Assembly: GCF_024763615.1 (NCBI RefSeq)
Contig: NC_077222.1
Coordinates: 39,618,001-39,682,000, forward strand
Length of the DNA: 64,000 nt
Source: Phlebotomus papatasi
Taxonomy: Eukaryota > Arthropoda > Insecta > Diptera > Psychodidae
Direction of reading: 5' to 3'
Part shown: in pieces, positions 1-11,907 of the stretch
How positions within the stretch are numbered: position 1 is the stretch's first letter
Layout: each line of letters opens with the position of its first letter
Notes under the pieces: model-generated
Database searches by the model: none
The model's input: the letters and a program-made list of their open reading frames with translations, nothing else
Told to the model about the DNA's origin: nothing
Position numbers and translations under genes: made by a program

Positions 1-2
1 GA

Positions 3-780
3 TATCTGCAGATATTATTTGACGGGGCAAATAAATTGAAAAAGTACAAATCCTATACTCAAGACCAAGTGAACAAAGCACTGGAAGCTTTTCGTCAAGG
101 AAAGTCACTAAGTCAGGTGTCAGTATTATTTGGGGTGCCAAGAACAACACTTTTTAATAAGCTGACCGGGAAATGTCCGGAAGAATGCTCTGGGGGAAGG
201 CCTCCTACGCTGCCAAAAGATATAGAAGATGAGCTCGTTGAATGGATTTTAGGATGCAGTGACAAGTGGCATCCTATAACAAAAGATCAAGTCCTCAACA
301 CTGTGCAAATTATTTGTAAGAAGTTCAAAATTGTCAACGAGTTCACCGATGGAAGGCCAGGATACTCTTGGTTCAAGAGCTTTTTGAACAGATACCCAGA
401 ATTGAGACTTCGTACACCAGAAGCATACACAACCCAAGGAGCTGGTATTACCACTGAGGACATCACTGAGTGGTTTGAGAAAACTCATGAATATTTAAAA
501 TCCAAAGATTTTCTGGAACTTCCTCCTGATCGCGTCTTTAATCTTGACGAAACGGGTGTAATACTTTCGCCCAAAGGTGGACAGGTATCTATTATTATTC
601 TATGGAGTTTTTAAATTCATGTTTGAAGTTCTTTGTGACAATTCGTATGATTAAAGAAAACTAAAAGAAGAGGCTATGCAAGAAAAAAAAATTAGACTTC
701 AGAAACAGGAAGAAAGGCTCAAAATAAAAGAAGAAAAGGAGCAAAGCAAGAAAATTAAAATATCCAAGAAAAAGATTTAA
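3..780 (+). pseudogene. pogo/Tigger-like transposase, internally deleted
   Basis: The frame is open from base 3 to the TAA at 612-614; the nearest possible start, at 36, is TTG, so the true start is upstream or in another exon. Residues 1-50 form a psq/CENP-B type helix-turn-helix (SLSQVSVLFGVPRTTLFNKL). A second DNA-binding region with GRPGYSWFKSFLNRYP follows. The first catalytic Asp of the DDE domain appears as FNLDETG near residue 170, and the frame ends about 20 residues later. A second open stretch at 655-780 is a Lys/Glu-rich tail typical of the C-terminus of this transposase family. The catalytic core between them is missing, and an intron-like GT...AG lies at the join. The result is a DNA-binding module without a nuclease. 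A domesticated DNA-binding gene is possible but unsupported. Confidence 0.75.
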
Positions 781-2111
781 TAAATAATATATATCTAAGC
801 CTTAATGTTTTTTACTTTTTAATTATACACTTTACCCTAGTGGTACAATTGATTCAGTGTGTATGGCATTCAGTAAAAAATCTTGAAACTTGCACAACCT
901 TCCCCTACGCATTGTCCAAATTCCCACGTCCAACTTGTCCCACCCTGTCCAAATTATATTGTTTTGCACTCACGTATTTTTCTTGTATTTAAGAACTTTT
1001 CAAACTGTTTTTCAAGAATTTCCATGAAACGGTAATATTCTAGAAGAATCAAGGAGCAAATTTATGTATGTCATCAGGGAAAAATGTATTTATAATGTCT
1101 TTAATCTTGTATCAAAGTTCGAGCCTCTGGAAATTGTTCCAATTTATGCAACTTACCCTAATTAATCACAAAAATATTAATAATTTATAATAAGCTAACT
1201 AATATTTAATAGAAATGTGTAAGTCTTTTAGGAAAAGTCAAAGAAAATTCAAATTGTTCGAAGGCATGAACGTGCGAAGGGAGAGTACTTTTCCCTACTT
1301 ACGACTTAAGTCGAGAGATGGCTTAACGTAATTAGAATCAAAATAATGATTATACTACATTACCATCAGTCTCTCACTAAGCCGCCGCTCGACATAAGCC
1401 GGAAGTTTCTCTAAGTCTAATACACAAAATATTGTTTTTTTTTTTAATTTTCAGATTAGTGCAACAATCTGCACATATTTAGTTATTTTTATTCAATTTA
1501 TCGAATAAAGTTAATAACATCATCAGAGGGTGGGACAGTTCGAAGGTAAATAAATTATTTGAAAACTCTTACTTTAAATTTTAATATTTATAATTTATTA
1601 AAGTTAAGAGCATATCTTCAATTTCATTTCAATTGATATATTTTCGCTTATTTATTGATATAAACTATAATACTTGGCCCACCAAAACATGTTTAAACTT
1701 ACTAAAGTAGCATAAATATGGTTGCTCAATTTAATTTGAATTCAGCCAATTAAAATGTTAAAATTGCTAAATTTCAATTTTATTGCTGTTAAACAAGTAG
1801 CCTTTTGAACTAGATTGTTCTTATTAAATTTATTCACTCGTAATTAATTATTATTTGTGGACCAAAAAATAAAATAAGCACAGTGATTAGTGATAAACTT
1901 GTGCGCGAGTGAAGCATCAGTATCGGGAGTAATTTGCTGAATTCCTCCAAAGGAAATTGTTGTGTCAAGAAATCGCAATTGAGATGACTTCATACAGATT
2001 TTCAACAAGACTGTATGAGAGTCCCTTCATGAGCCCCCTTACCTACAACCCTTTCTTCTGGCTTTGAGAATTCTTTTGCATAACAGATAAGTGACTTATA
2101 AGACATTTTAA
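781..2111. other. AT-rich intergenic DNA with one MITE remnant
   Basis: No gene is seen. Bases 1302-1400 resemble the element at 54646-54782: both ends carry versions of a motif reading CGAGAGAYGGCTTA in inverted orientation. The rest is AT-rich sequence without open frames of note. Confidence 0.5.
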
Positions 2112-2240
2112 GTACTATCACACATTTTTCGGAGTCATCCGCAATCAAAAATTTTCAAGTAAATTCTAGAAATCTTATAATACTCAAATGGCTCAATTGA
2201 ATTTAAAATTAAATTATGAAAATCCTAGTGTGATAGTACC
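2112..2240. mobile_element. Short MITE, TIR GTACTATCACAC
   Basis: About 130 bp. The left end reads GTACTATCACACATTTTTC and the right end is its near reverse complement. The core TATCACAC is also in the terminal repeats of the Harbinger-type element at 62691-63645, so this may be a deletion derivative of a related element. Confidence 0.55.
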
Positions 2241-2765
2241 GTTGACTTAAAATTTAGCCATTTGCTTAGTTGCTCAAATTCCTCATAGACTTTTGGGAAA
2301 ATTTAGACTTGGAATTCGATATTAAGGGCAAATGATCTATTAGATTTTTAACACACTATTATAATACTTGTTACTTAAGATTTGAAAAAATTCAGAAACC
2401 GGCGTAAACCTGCAGCTTTAAACCTTTACTACATGCTGTACTCCCAAAAAAAAGTTCGATTTAATTTACTTATTACTACAGTTTTTAGCGCTTTTATACA
2501 CGAAATTAGCTATGTTTAGACGAATTCTAGCATTTCGTAAATTTCTTTGACTGAGAAACTTTTCTAATCGATTCACATTCCATTTAAACGAATTTAAAAA
2601 TAGTTTTAAAAAACTCATTCTATGTTGTATTAATGTATCACAATTTACTTGTCAGAATTTATCAGGTTTTCAAAATAATTGTTGTCCTAATCCATTCAGA
2701 AATACGCGTCCTAAAGGTACTTCTTTTAAACCTGACCTTATAAAACCATTACTGGGATCGTTTCG

Positions 2766-4603
2766 ACAGTATTAGGTGAGATTCTTAACAATCTCACCTA
2801 CTATAATCCTAACAAAATTTCATGTCCTCCGATCGCGCTCAAATTTGGCCAAAATGTGTTTCGCCACTTCCTGATCACGAATATATGGGGGTCTAAGTTA
2901 CGTTCCCGGTCAGCCGGCCGGCCGGCCGGCCGTCCGGCCGCTCTTTGGAGCTTAATAGCTCCTAAACTAAAAAAGATATCGACTTGCGGTTTTCGGCAAA
3001 GGTTATATATCGGGTGAAAATTGCAACTTGGTGCATTGACCTTCCACCCCCCACCCCTCCTTCCGCCATTTTGAAGACCCCCCTTTTTTTTGTTTTCTCA
3101 ATAGCTCCGCCCCTATGGCATCGAGCGGGCTCAAATTTTAGTATGTTATAGCTGGGCCTTAGAGCTTTCCATCAATACCAAACTTAAGGTCCCCCGACCC
3201 CCCTGACCCGAGCTATAAGGGTCCAAAAAAAATTCTAAAAATGGCCATAACTCCGGTTCTAATTGTCAGAATTTAAAAAATGAGGGCTTTTTGGAAAGCA
3301 CTCGTGAAATGCCACTTCCCCTTCTAACAACGCAAGTTCATAAAACCACCGCTAGGGGCGCTATTATTAAAAAGAAAATTTTTAAATCTTATAAGTTAAA
3401 TAACTTAAAAATTCCTTATGCAATCGGGCTGAAATTTTAGTATGTTGTAGCCGTTGATTATACCTATCAAACGAAAAAAACCTTAAGTCGATCCATAACC
3501 CCTGACCCGAGCTATAACGGGTCAAAGTTCGAACATTGACCGGCCTCTATCTCCGGTTCTAATTAACATAGCGACATAAATTTTACCTTTTTGGTTTCGT
3601 CTCGATGAGCACTTTCAGATGAAAGTTCAAAAAGTCACCACAGGTGGCGCTGTGATAGCGTCAAAATTCATCGAAATTCAAAGACATTTTTCTCAAAAAC
3701 GGCATTGTGCAAGTTAATGAAATTTTAGTATGTTGTAGTCCAGTCTAGGACGTTTTCAAAATGGTGCAAATGCGCGCTGTGGTTAAAACAGAACCGGAGA
3801 TATGAGGGGTCAAAGTTCACAAAATTCAAAAAATCACATCTCCGGATCTATGTCACCGATTTTGATGAATGAGGGCTTAAACGAAATATCTCACCAAATG
3901 CTACAACTTTCTAGAATATTTGAACTTCGTGGGACCAACACCAGGGGCGCCACAGTCAAAAAACCAATTTCAATATCACATAACCTCAATTATCTCGACT
4001 GTCGCTGAACCGATTTTGATGATTACTTCGACATAATTGTAGAGGACATTTGTCTCTACATTTCTTCCATACATCATTTTCCGCTCAGACTACGCTATCA
4101 CTCCGATTTTGCCGTTTAAGTGTGAAAAAATTGATTTTTCCTATAATAACGCTTTGAAATCACTCAGATGCCAATTTGACTGCCTCTACTCCACCAAGAC
4201 ACTTAAAATATGGTTTTAAATGGAAAGTCCCACAAAATACAACAATTCTTTGATATAGTTGAAGTTCAACAAATCACTACTTGGGGCACTCTGGATGAAA
4301 AAACGAGTTCAGAAACAAAAAACCTCGCTTATCTTGGCTTCTGAGTAATCGATGAGATCATGTTCTATGGGAAAATTACAGAGAACATTCTGGTCTACAT
4401 TTCACCCATATATCACTTTTCTGCCAGTTCATCTAAATCCTTGATATTTTGGTTTAAATACAAAATTTGTATAATTTCACGAATTTTATTCAAGATAACT
4501 GAATGGCGTCCCCCAACTTCAGCTCTAAATCGAATTTGCATGCACTCCGAGTTAGCTCACGTTAAGAATCTCACCTACATAAGCCGGTTAGGATTATCTG
4601 TCC
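2766..4603. mobile_element. 1.8-kb internally repetitive element, copy 1
   Basis: The near-identical copy at 37582-39406 defines the ends. The left end begins TATTAGGTGAGATTCTTAAC and folds on itself (AGGTGAGATT...AATCTCACCT). The right end carries the same motif inverted, then GGTTAGGATTATCTGTCC. Inside are a (GGCC)n tract at about 2916-2940 and about five diverged tandem units of roughly 290 bp. Each of the first three contains AAATTTTAGTATGTT, a GAGCTATAA-GGGTC-type motif, CTCCGGTTCTAAT and GGGGCGC or GGTGGCGC. There is no transposase. Open frames inside are short and not conserved between copies. Confidence 0.75.
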
Positions 4604-5271
4604 CTTTTCGTATATTGATGGAATTTAATTTATTTCTTAATATTAGTGTTACAATTGGCGTGAAAAACTAGTTTTTTTTAAGTTGGGTCATTATACACTG
4701 TCGAGAGTAGAACTTGTAAGAGTAACCTGAAATTAAAGTTTTGTGAGACTCAACGACTCAACTAAATCACAAATCCATTTTTTTTGCTGCGGTAAAGGCT
4801 TCCAAACTTTATTAACAACTGTCCTGAAAGACGCGCAACTAAAAATTTAATTTATATAAAAATAAAATATTTCAGAAAACGGACTTTGGGACTTATAGAC
4901 AACCTGTTCGAAATATAGTCCTGTTCCCCTACTTCTACCTGCGATCGATCTATGGATATTCCTTGGCATAACAATTTTAATTCACAAACATTTCGTAATT
5001 AAGTTTTTATTCACCTATTTTTAACCCTTGCTTTGCAATGAACAATTAAGAGATTGCATTCTCTCTCCATATATGTGGGGGCTGCACAGTAAATAAGAAA
5101 TAAATTTCACAGTAAAACCTACCTTTATAATCTTTAGCATCTAACAATTCGTATCTAAAGCAATTATCTAAATTGAATGCGTAATTCAATTAAGTGATCT
5201 TAAAACGTAGCATTAAAAAAAACACATTCGCAAGTGCAACCGTACTTCTAGACTTGTGCACAAGGCTCAAA
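4604..5271. other. Intergenic region upstream of Gr A
   Basis: AT-rich leader of the cluster with no coding sequence. It should contain the promoter of Gr A, but no TATA box or initiator can be picked out with confidence. Confidence 0.4.
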
Positions 5272-8200
5272 ATGGAGCTTTTAAATCTTTTGAGGCCATA
5301 CTTGAATTATTTCAGATTTTTCGGGATATGTCTTCAATGTCCTGGAATGAAGTTTTACACAAAGTTCTATTCTTATGGTATGGCAATTTTATGTGTTTTA
5401 CAAGCAGTTCTGTTGGCACCAACAATGTATTTCGTTATGGAACCTTCATCTGGACAGGATATTATAAACTTTATGTTAGGAATTGGAATTATTTTCACAC
5501 ACATTGTAATAGTGTTAGAGACACTGTTGACCAAGAATTCTCAATTAGATTTTTGGTATTTACTCAAAAAACTCGAGAGACTCTATCGAAACAATTTTAA
5601 TGATATTGAAGAATCCTATAGGGAATTAATGATAAGTGTAAGACGAAAAATTTGGATTATATCGGTGATATCGTGCACAATTGAAGCGTTAACTATAGTA
5701 AGTTTAGTTATAGTGGGAAAATTTGACACAGAAAATAATGCTTCGCAGTATGTTTGGTTTTTGACTTTATATTCAACAAAAGCCGTAAGAACAAAACACA
5801 TGAGTTACATAGTGGCTGTTGATGTCCTGAAGATGCATGTTGTATTGTTCAATAAAATACTTCACCGAAGGAAGGTGGATTTCAGAACTATGATCAAAGA
5901 AGACATTGTCAAGGAACTAAATCTTATTAAATTCAGACATACATTCATTTGGGAATTATGCAGAAGCATAAATATTTGTCATCTATGGTCACAATTTACT
6001 AATATTGTTGTGGATTTCTTTCATATCACCTGCTTTTGCTACAACTGTTACGTACAAATTGTACACACCAGCTACTATCAATTACTATGTAAGTTGTAAA
6101 TATTTGCTGAATTTCTCCAATTGTGACAAAAAAGCTCTTTTTTCTTCAATTCTAGTTACACTTTTATCAGGAATTCCTTTGCCTTGTCTGTTATTTATAC
6201 TAATGCTGGCTTGTGATGAACTTCAAACTATTGCAACGAAATCTCAAAATAACGTGCAAAATATTCTACATATGAACACGAATGACCATTTTACCAAAAA
6301 TTGCGTAAGATTGAAAAAGTAAATTAACACATTTTAAGAAAATTCTAAATTATTAAATTTAAATTTCAGATTATTGATTTATCACTTCAACTGCACCATG
6401 AAAAAATTTCCATCGCTTTCGGAAGGCTGTTTACTTTGAATATTGCGTTCTTTACAACGGTAAAAATTATACTCTCAGATTCATACAGAAAAACATTATT
6501 CAAAAATTATTTAAAAATGGAATATGGAATGTTTTAAAATATTTAAAACAATATTTAAAAATGGAATGTTGGCAGGGTTCGCATAGAGTGAACCTTCAAA
6601 CAGCGCAAATTTTCTCTTTGTTTGCAAAGAGCTAGTTCGTCATTTCTTATCCATAAGATAGATAATTATTAAGCTCATGAAACGGGATGAGAAATGGTAG
6701 GTCAGCTCTTTGCAAACAAAGAGAAAATTCTCATCGTTTTAAGGATCACTCTGTCCGAACCATGCCTACATTCCCCTATCGTATATATATTTTTTTAGAA
6801 GGAATTATTTAACGTTCCGAGTAAGGCCTACCCAAAAACAATATTAGGTCATGTCCCATTTCAAAGTTTATTTAAAGAGCTTTCTTCTTTTCCCGCTCAA
6901 ACTCAAAGAACGAGCAGTTGTTTAATCCGTTTCTTTTTAAGTTGTCACCGTTCTGAAGCTTAAACAGTAACAGATATCAACTTCCGGTCTTCGGTGACAC
7001 CCCAATAAAAAGAAACAGTATCTTCAGACGTTTTTTTTTCTTTTTTCACCACCCTCCCCCCAATCCCTACCCAAACCATGTTTTTTTCTTTTATTTATTT
7101 AGAAAACGGCTCCTACAATTTCTTTTATTTTTGGATATATTTTGGAGGTGGTCCAGGCCAACATTTCGTCCAACCGTAACTATACCCAAAAAAAAACAAC
7201 GACCTTGAATTTTTGAAGGGCAAAGTTGAACTACTTTAGAAGGTCTATTATGTAAGCGATTTGATAAAATTTTGATTTTTTTAAAGGTTTTGAAATTTTC
7301 AATCCGGCCACATCGGTCCAAATCAGTAAATATCTGTACACACAGAAAAATTTTGACTTTAAATTTAAGAATATATAAGATCCTGGAAACTTAAAATGGA
7401 CGTGAATCCCCAAGGCTTTTAAGTTTAGAAGCTCTGCGCGAAAGAAATGGGCTAGAATCCCTAGATCTTTCAAGTTAAGAGATCGGGAACTTAAGTTCAA
7501 CATTAGCTGGGAAATGAAAAATGACTACAGATTTGCAAATTGCAACTAAAACTAAATGATCAAGGATTTAGAATTAAGGTATTGGCATTCATTGGATGGG
7601 ATTTGAAATTAAATTCCTGGATGTTTCTGTTTAAGAATTTTCCATTTTTTCTGTGTGTAAATGACCTATGTTTTTATTTTTTTTTCTGCCCGTAAACTTG
7701 TAACCCAACTAGAAGCTAAACGGTAATGGCGGCTACAGACTTGAGGTTTAGCCCAGTTCCCGAAGGTCTCACAAATCTAAATAACAAGCAATTTTATTGA
7801 TTTTTCGAAATCTAACGGATCATTTACCTCTAATATCCAATCCTAAACAACGATTCCCTAAAATATCATGCCTGTAGCCGAATTTTACAATATCAAATAT
7901 GAGAATGAGATATTCAAATGTGAGAATCCTATACTCAAACTCACACTACTCACATTGATTTGAGAACGTTTTGTCGAAAAATCGCATGCAACTTGCACAA
8001 TGAGATGCTCAGGGCAAAAGTGGACCATTTTAATAGGGAAATGCACACAATAGAGACCACTCTTGCTCTGAGCGTCTCCAATGTGAGTAAAATTGTGTGA
8101 GTTTGGGCAAAAAAGTTTGAGTTTGATAATTGAGTAAACTCAACATTTTTATCTTTCACATTTACTAAAAACAAACATGTTCAAAAACATCTAAAATTAT

Positions 8201-9719
8201 ACTATTTATTATTTTTTATGAATGAATATTGCAATATGAATTAGCAATTAATTGTGCGAGTTGCATGCGATTTTTCGACAAAACGTTCTCAAATCAATGT
8301 GAGTAGTGTGAGTTTGAGAATAGGATTCTCATATTTGAAAATCTCATTCTCATATTTGATATTGTAAAATTCGGCTACTGATGAGGAATTAGAGGAGTTA
8401 AGCTAGATGACTAAGCTTTAGGTCTGAATCCCGTATAAGAGATAAGAAATTCCGATCTTCGGGGGACCCCCCACCCTAAGTCCACCCAAGCATCAATATT
8501 AAGACCTTTATTTTCCCCCGCTTCCCTCCAACCCCTCCGAAACCATGTTTTTGATTAATTTTGAAAACGACTCCTACGATATCTTTTATTTTTGTATATG
8601 TTTTGGAGATAGCAATAATAATAATAAATAATAATGCTGGCACAACATTTCATGAAGGAACAAGGCCTTCCCGAAAGGGAATTTCTAGACATGAATTTTT
8701 TTTTCTTATACGGGATGAGATTGTCAGTCCCGTGGAATCAAGTGCAGTGAAGCTCACTGGATGCAATCCGAACACCTTTAACGCCAAAAAAATTCCTTAT
8801 GACCTAAAGGGGATTCTAACACGGGACACTTGAATCATAGAGCGAGTGCTCTACCAATTGACCCACTTAATGCCCTTTTTGGAGATAGTTCAGGTTCGTT
8901 TTAATATTTATTTTTGAAGCTCAAAGTATACCTACTCCAAAGTGACTATTTTTAACCGATTTGATTGAATTTGGTGTTTTTGGGAAGGTCTTAAAATCAG
9001 AAATGAATCAGTTAAATTAATATCTCTAAATGACTTACGAGTATCTTTCTCCTATTTAGATTTTTTTGTCCTTATGTTTCTCATGCCAGAATATTCCAGA
9101 ATGACCATTTAAGAATCAATTTAATTGCCATGCGAAAAAATAATTCACTGAAAGCTCTATCTCGTGAGTTTGAGCATTCCCATTGTCTTTGGATCTAAAG
9201 ACAATGGCATTCCTCAAAGTTGGAATTGTTTGCCATCTAATTTTATTTTCAATTCTTAAATGCAAATTTTAAAATGTAGATATTTAATCTCCAATCATTT
9301 TAGTACATTGGCTAAATAAGTTAAATGTGTGATTTGTGTTTCTACCGTTTCTACTCTGTAGTCATGATCATGACGTATCTTCCCCGTTCCGTTTTAAACA
9401 TTTTTTCGTAGCATACTTTTTAACATACTTCTGAGGTACATTCGCATACCCCTCATTCTTAGGTACACAATTGTAGGTCAAGGCTGTATGATCAGATTAT
9501 TAATTAAAAGTTAAATAATTTTAACTTTAATTTTTAATAATGCGCGATCTAAAATCTTTTTAGTGGGCCTTTCTCAGGGAATGCTCTTTAAAAGATTCAT
9601 CAAAGCAGAGTTATATTATATAAAGCCAAAATTTATAATTATATTGATATCTTTTTTTTCAGATGATTGCAGCCATCGCCACTTATCTTGTGATCTTCAT
9701 TCAATTTTTGAGTCCATAG
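5272..9719 (+). CDS. Gustatory receptor (7tm_7), Gr A
   Basis: Predicted seven-transmembrane chemoreceptor of the insect Gr family, which form ligand-gated cation channels in the membrane of taste or other sensory neurons. Coding exons: 5272-6088, 6156-6304, 6370-6459 and 9663-9719; intron phases 1, 0, 0; 370 residues. The ATG at 5272 (MELLNLL) is chosen because every paralogue starts with the same Met-Glu/Asp-Leu pattern; the upstream GTG extension is not shared. Visible landmarks are FRFFGICLQCPGM near the N-terminus, KFRHTFIWELCRSI before the intracellular loop, LQLHHEKISIAFGRLFTLN in exon 3, and the family signature TYLVIFIQF in exon 4. The last intron is 3.2 kb instead of about 55 bp because of transposon insertions. 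Exon 4 is assigned here from phase, sequence and its place before Gr B; if it belongs elsewhere, A would be truncated. Confidence 0.85.
6563..6777. mobile_element. MITE, TIR family GAATGTTGGCATGGTTCGCA
   Basis: About 215 bp in intron 3 of Gr A. The left end reads GGAATGTTGGCAGGGTTCGC and the right end is its inverse, ending CCATGCCTACATTCCCCT. A full copy lies at 24904-25120 and a half copy at 21344-21411. Internal inverted segments around CTCTTTGTTTGCAAAGAGCT make the whole unit a near-hairpin. Confidence 0.8.
6840..7340. repeat. Dispersed repeat, member of the 30.7-kb family
   Basis: Contains GGATATATTTTGGAGGTGGTCC-like sequence and ACATTTCGTCC, matching parts of 8400-9060, 30690-31200 and, inverted, 32600-33160. 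It is heavily diverged and non-coding. It sits in intron 3 of Gr A. Confidence 0.5.
7874..8378. mobile_element. Foldback element with about 125-bp terminal inverted repeats
   Basis: Bases 7874-8000 (starting GTAGCCGAATTTTACAATAT) recur inverted at about 8255-8378 with few differences. The roughly 250-bp centre has no transposase. A 74-codon reverse frame across it is incidental. It lies in intron 3 of Gr A. Confidence 0.85.
8613..8876 (-). mobile_element. tRNA-derived SINE with perfect 12-bp target duplication
   Basis: Read on the minus strand, the element starts GGGCATTAAGTGGGTCAATT and has a pol III A-box region (GGTCAATTGGTAGAGCAC), then a B-box-like GTTAGAATCCCC, then a non-tRNA body containing TTCCTTCATGAAATGTTGTG and an (ATT)n tail. 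The 12-bp sequence TTTTGGAGATAG flanks it exactly at 8601-8612 and 8877-8888. Structure, tail and duplication are typical of insect SINEs moved by a non-LTR retrotransposon. The clean duplication suggests a young insertion. Confidence 0.85.
8889..9662. other. Distal part of Gr A intron 3
   Basis: Non-coding. The first part belongs to the dispersed repeat interrupted by the SINE. A hairpin with arms CATTGTCTTT / AAAGACAATG lies at about 9181-9206. The tail ends in a T-rich tract and the acceptor TTTTTTTTCAG before exon 4. Confidence 0.5.
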
Positions 9720-9908
9720 CTTAAATGCTTTTTTTCTCGATTTCACAATTAAATAGAAAGCCACATAGGAATTAATGCCAATGTAATAGTTTACATTTAA
9801 AACAACAAACTTATCTAAAATGCAAATTAAAAATCAATAGATGGAAGAGAAATAAAAATTGTTGCTCAAAATGCGAGAATTTCAAACGTATTGCAGGTCT
9901 TGGTGATA

Positions 9909-11228
9909 ATGGAACTCGTGACTATCGTAAATTCATACCTTAACTTATTCAGGTTCTTTGGGATCTGTGTCCAAACTCCTGGAATGTCTTATTACACTAA
10001 AATCTTCAGTTATAGTGCTTCAATTTTATCTGTTATCTACGTTATTCCTCTAGCACCAATTCTCTATTTTCAAACTAAACCAACCAAAACTACCGAAATT
10101 GTGGATTATATTCAGTGTGTGTGCATTTATTTTACTCATTTGGTCCTTACAATTGAGACTCTTTTTACACGAAACAGTCAATTGAGATTTTGGTATTACG
10201 TAAAGAAAATTGAAGGGCTCTATCTAAATAATATTGAAGACGTTACAAATGCATACGGTCAATTTAAAAGACCTGTATTTCAAAAAATACTCATTCTCAT
10301 AGCACTTTCAATAATTCTCGAAGGATATCTCGTAGTAAATTACATCGTATATAAAGATCAGACAAAAGCCGTGGTATACACAATAATGCCGTGGTTCTTA
10401 AACATTTACTCGGTCATGGCTGGTAGAGCTCGTCACATGTCTCATATATTGGCTATAGAAATTCTCAAAATGCACATTGAAATATTCAATAGTTCATTAA
10501 TTAGATTGAATAGAAAATTTAAAAAATCTCAGCTAAAACTTGATACTACCACAATGATCGAAGAACTAAATTTTATCAAGTTCAGACATACTTTTGTTTG
10601 GGAGTTATGTAAAAGCGTCAATTCATGTTATATATGTTCACAATTTGTAAATATTTTTGTAAACTTTTTTCAAATTACATGCGTTAGCTTCTATGTGTAC
10701 CATATGTTTGCTAATGGATCATTCGCTTATGCTTTTCGTAAGAAAAATATTTTGATTACAAATTTAAATTTATAAAACAAATTTAAAATTACTCTTACTT
10801 TAGCAACTATGCTGCTTGCTATTGCGGTAGCTATTCATATTTTTGTGCTCCTAAGAACCTGTGAAAATCTTCAATTTGAAAGTCAAAAGTCTGCGCATTT
10901 GGTACATGATATCCTTCAGACAAGTAATGAGAATAAAAATGATTTAATAAGAAATTGCGTAAGTTATATTTCAAAAATTATAATGAACTTACTAGTAAAA
11001 TTACATTATTACGGTGATTTTAGTTAGTCAACATATCTCTTCAAATTCACCATGAAAAAATTTCTATTGGATTTGGAAGACTTTTCACACTCAACGCCAC
11101 TTTTATGACCATGGTAAGTAGATTAAAAAAAAACTTGTACATTCGATCATAATTCAATCTTTTTGCAGATGGTTGCAACTATCACAACGTATCTTGTTAT
11201 ATTCATACAGTTATTGAAGCCCACCTAG
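9909..11228 (+). CDS. Gustatory receptor (7tm_7), Gr B
   Basis: Predicted Gr-family chemoreceptor channel. Coding exons: 9909-10737, 10804-10958, 11024-11113 and 11169-11228; intron phases 1, 0, 0; 377 residues. Each intron has a canonical donor (GTAAG) and a T-rich acceptor. The ATG at 9909 (MELVTIV) aligns with the starts of A, C, D and G; an in-frame ATG at 9891 would add six residues. Motifs: FRFFGICVQTPGM, KFRHTFVWELCKSVN, LQIHHEKISIGFGRLFTLN and the C-terminal TYLVIFIQL. It begins only about 190 bp after the end of Gr A on the same strand, so the pair is a close tandem duplication. AATAAA follows the stop within about 120 bp. Confidence 0.92.
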
Positions 11229-11641
11229 GCAGAGAATTGAAATATGCAAATAACATTCTTATAAAATGGAAAATGTTCTTGTATACTTCATGAAATTATC
11301 ATATTAAAGTGTTACTTTACAATGTCAATGAAAATTTTATTAAGAAAAATAAATATCAAATTTTTAATCAAAAAAATATAAAATTAGGTAAGGTTCCCGT
11401 CTTAAATATTTATTGTTTTTCCTCAGTATTTGGGAGATATTTTAATTTTATAGATTGATGATTTTGGTATATATTTTTGTGGACGTTTTTGGTTTTTAAA
11501 GGATTTTCTACACAGGATACTGGTCAAAATAGGCCTAAAGGCCTAAGACCTTGGTAAGGGGGGACAGGTAAGGGGGGAAACAAAAAAAAATAATAATAAA
11601 ATTAGGTTTCGAAAAAATATATATATTTTATTTATAATACT

Positions 11642-11907
11642 TAGGGAAAACTGGGGCACCATCAAACACGGACTTCCACCAAACACTGCGATTTTTTAAT
11701 CGGATATTGGATATCAGAGGATAAGACCGATAGGAATTTATAGTGCCTATAAATTCCTATATAATCCTAATAATAGTGCCTATAAAAATATATTTATAGT
11801 GGGATGCTTGTCCACTGAAGGAATGGTCGAGATAGTCCAAGTAGTTTAGAAATAAAAATTAGTGTTTGGTGGTACCCCGTGTTTGGTGGTGCCCCAGTTT
11901 CCCCTAC
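11642..11907. mobile_element. MITE, TIR AGGGGAAACTGGGGCACC
   Basis: The left end reads AGGGAAAACTGGGGCACCAT and the right end is its inverse, ending GTGCCCCAGTTTCCCCT. TIRs are about 45 bp and include ACCAAACAC repeats. No coding sequence. Confidence 0.8.

Noticed and set aside
2900..2945. (GGCC)n run as a regulatory or origin signal
   Set aside because: It belongs to the mobile element and varies in length between copies; a simple repeat.
3802..4671. Open frames inside the 1.8-kb element
   Set aside because: They are not equally open in the second copy and show no protein features.
5256..5801. Frames overlapping Gr A exon 1 in other phases and on the minus strand
   Set aside because: Shadows of the conserved Gr A frame.
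7950..8174. 74-codon minus-strand frame
   Set aside because: Lies in the foldback element; no similarity and no copy evidence.
8561..8833. 90-codon plus-strand frame
   Set aside because: It overlaps the SINE in antisense and crosses its target duplication; not a gene.
8811..8880. Functional tRNA gene on the minus strand
   Set aside because: The A-box and B-box-like parts are there, but the acceptor and anticodon stems do not pair properly and a SINE body and ATT tail follow; it is a SINE head.
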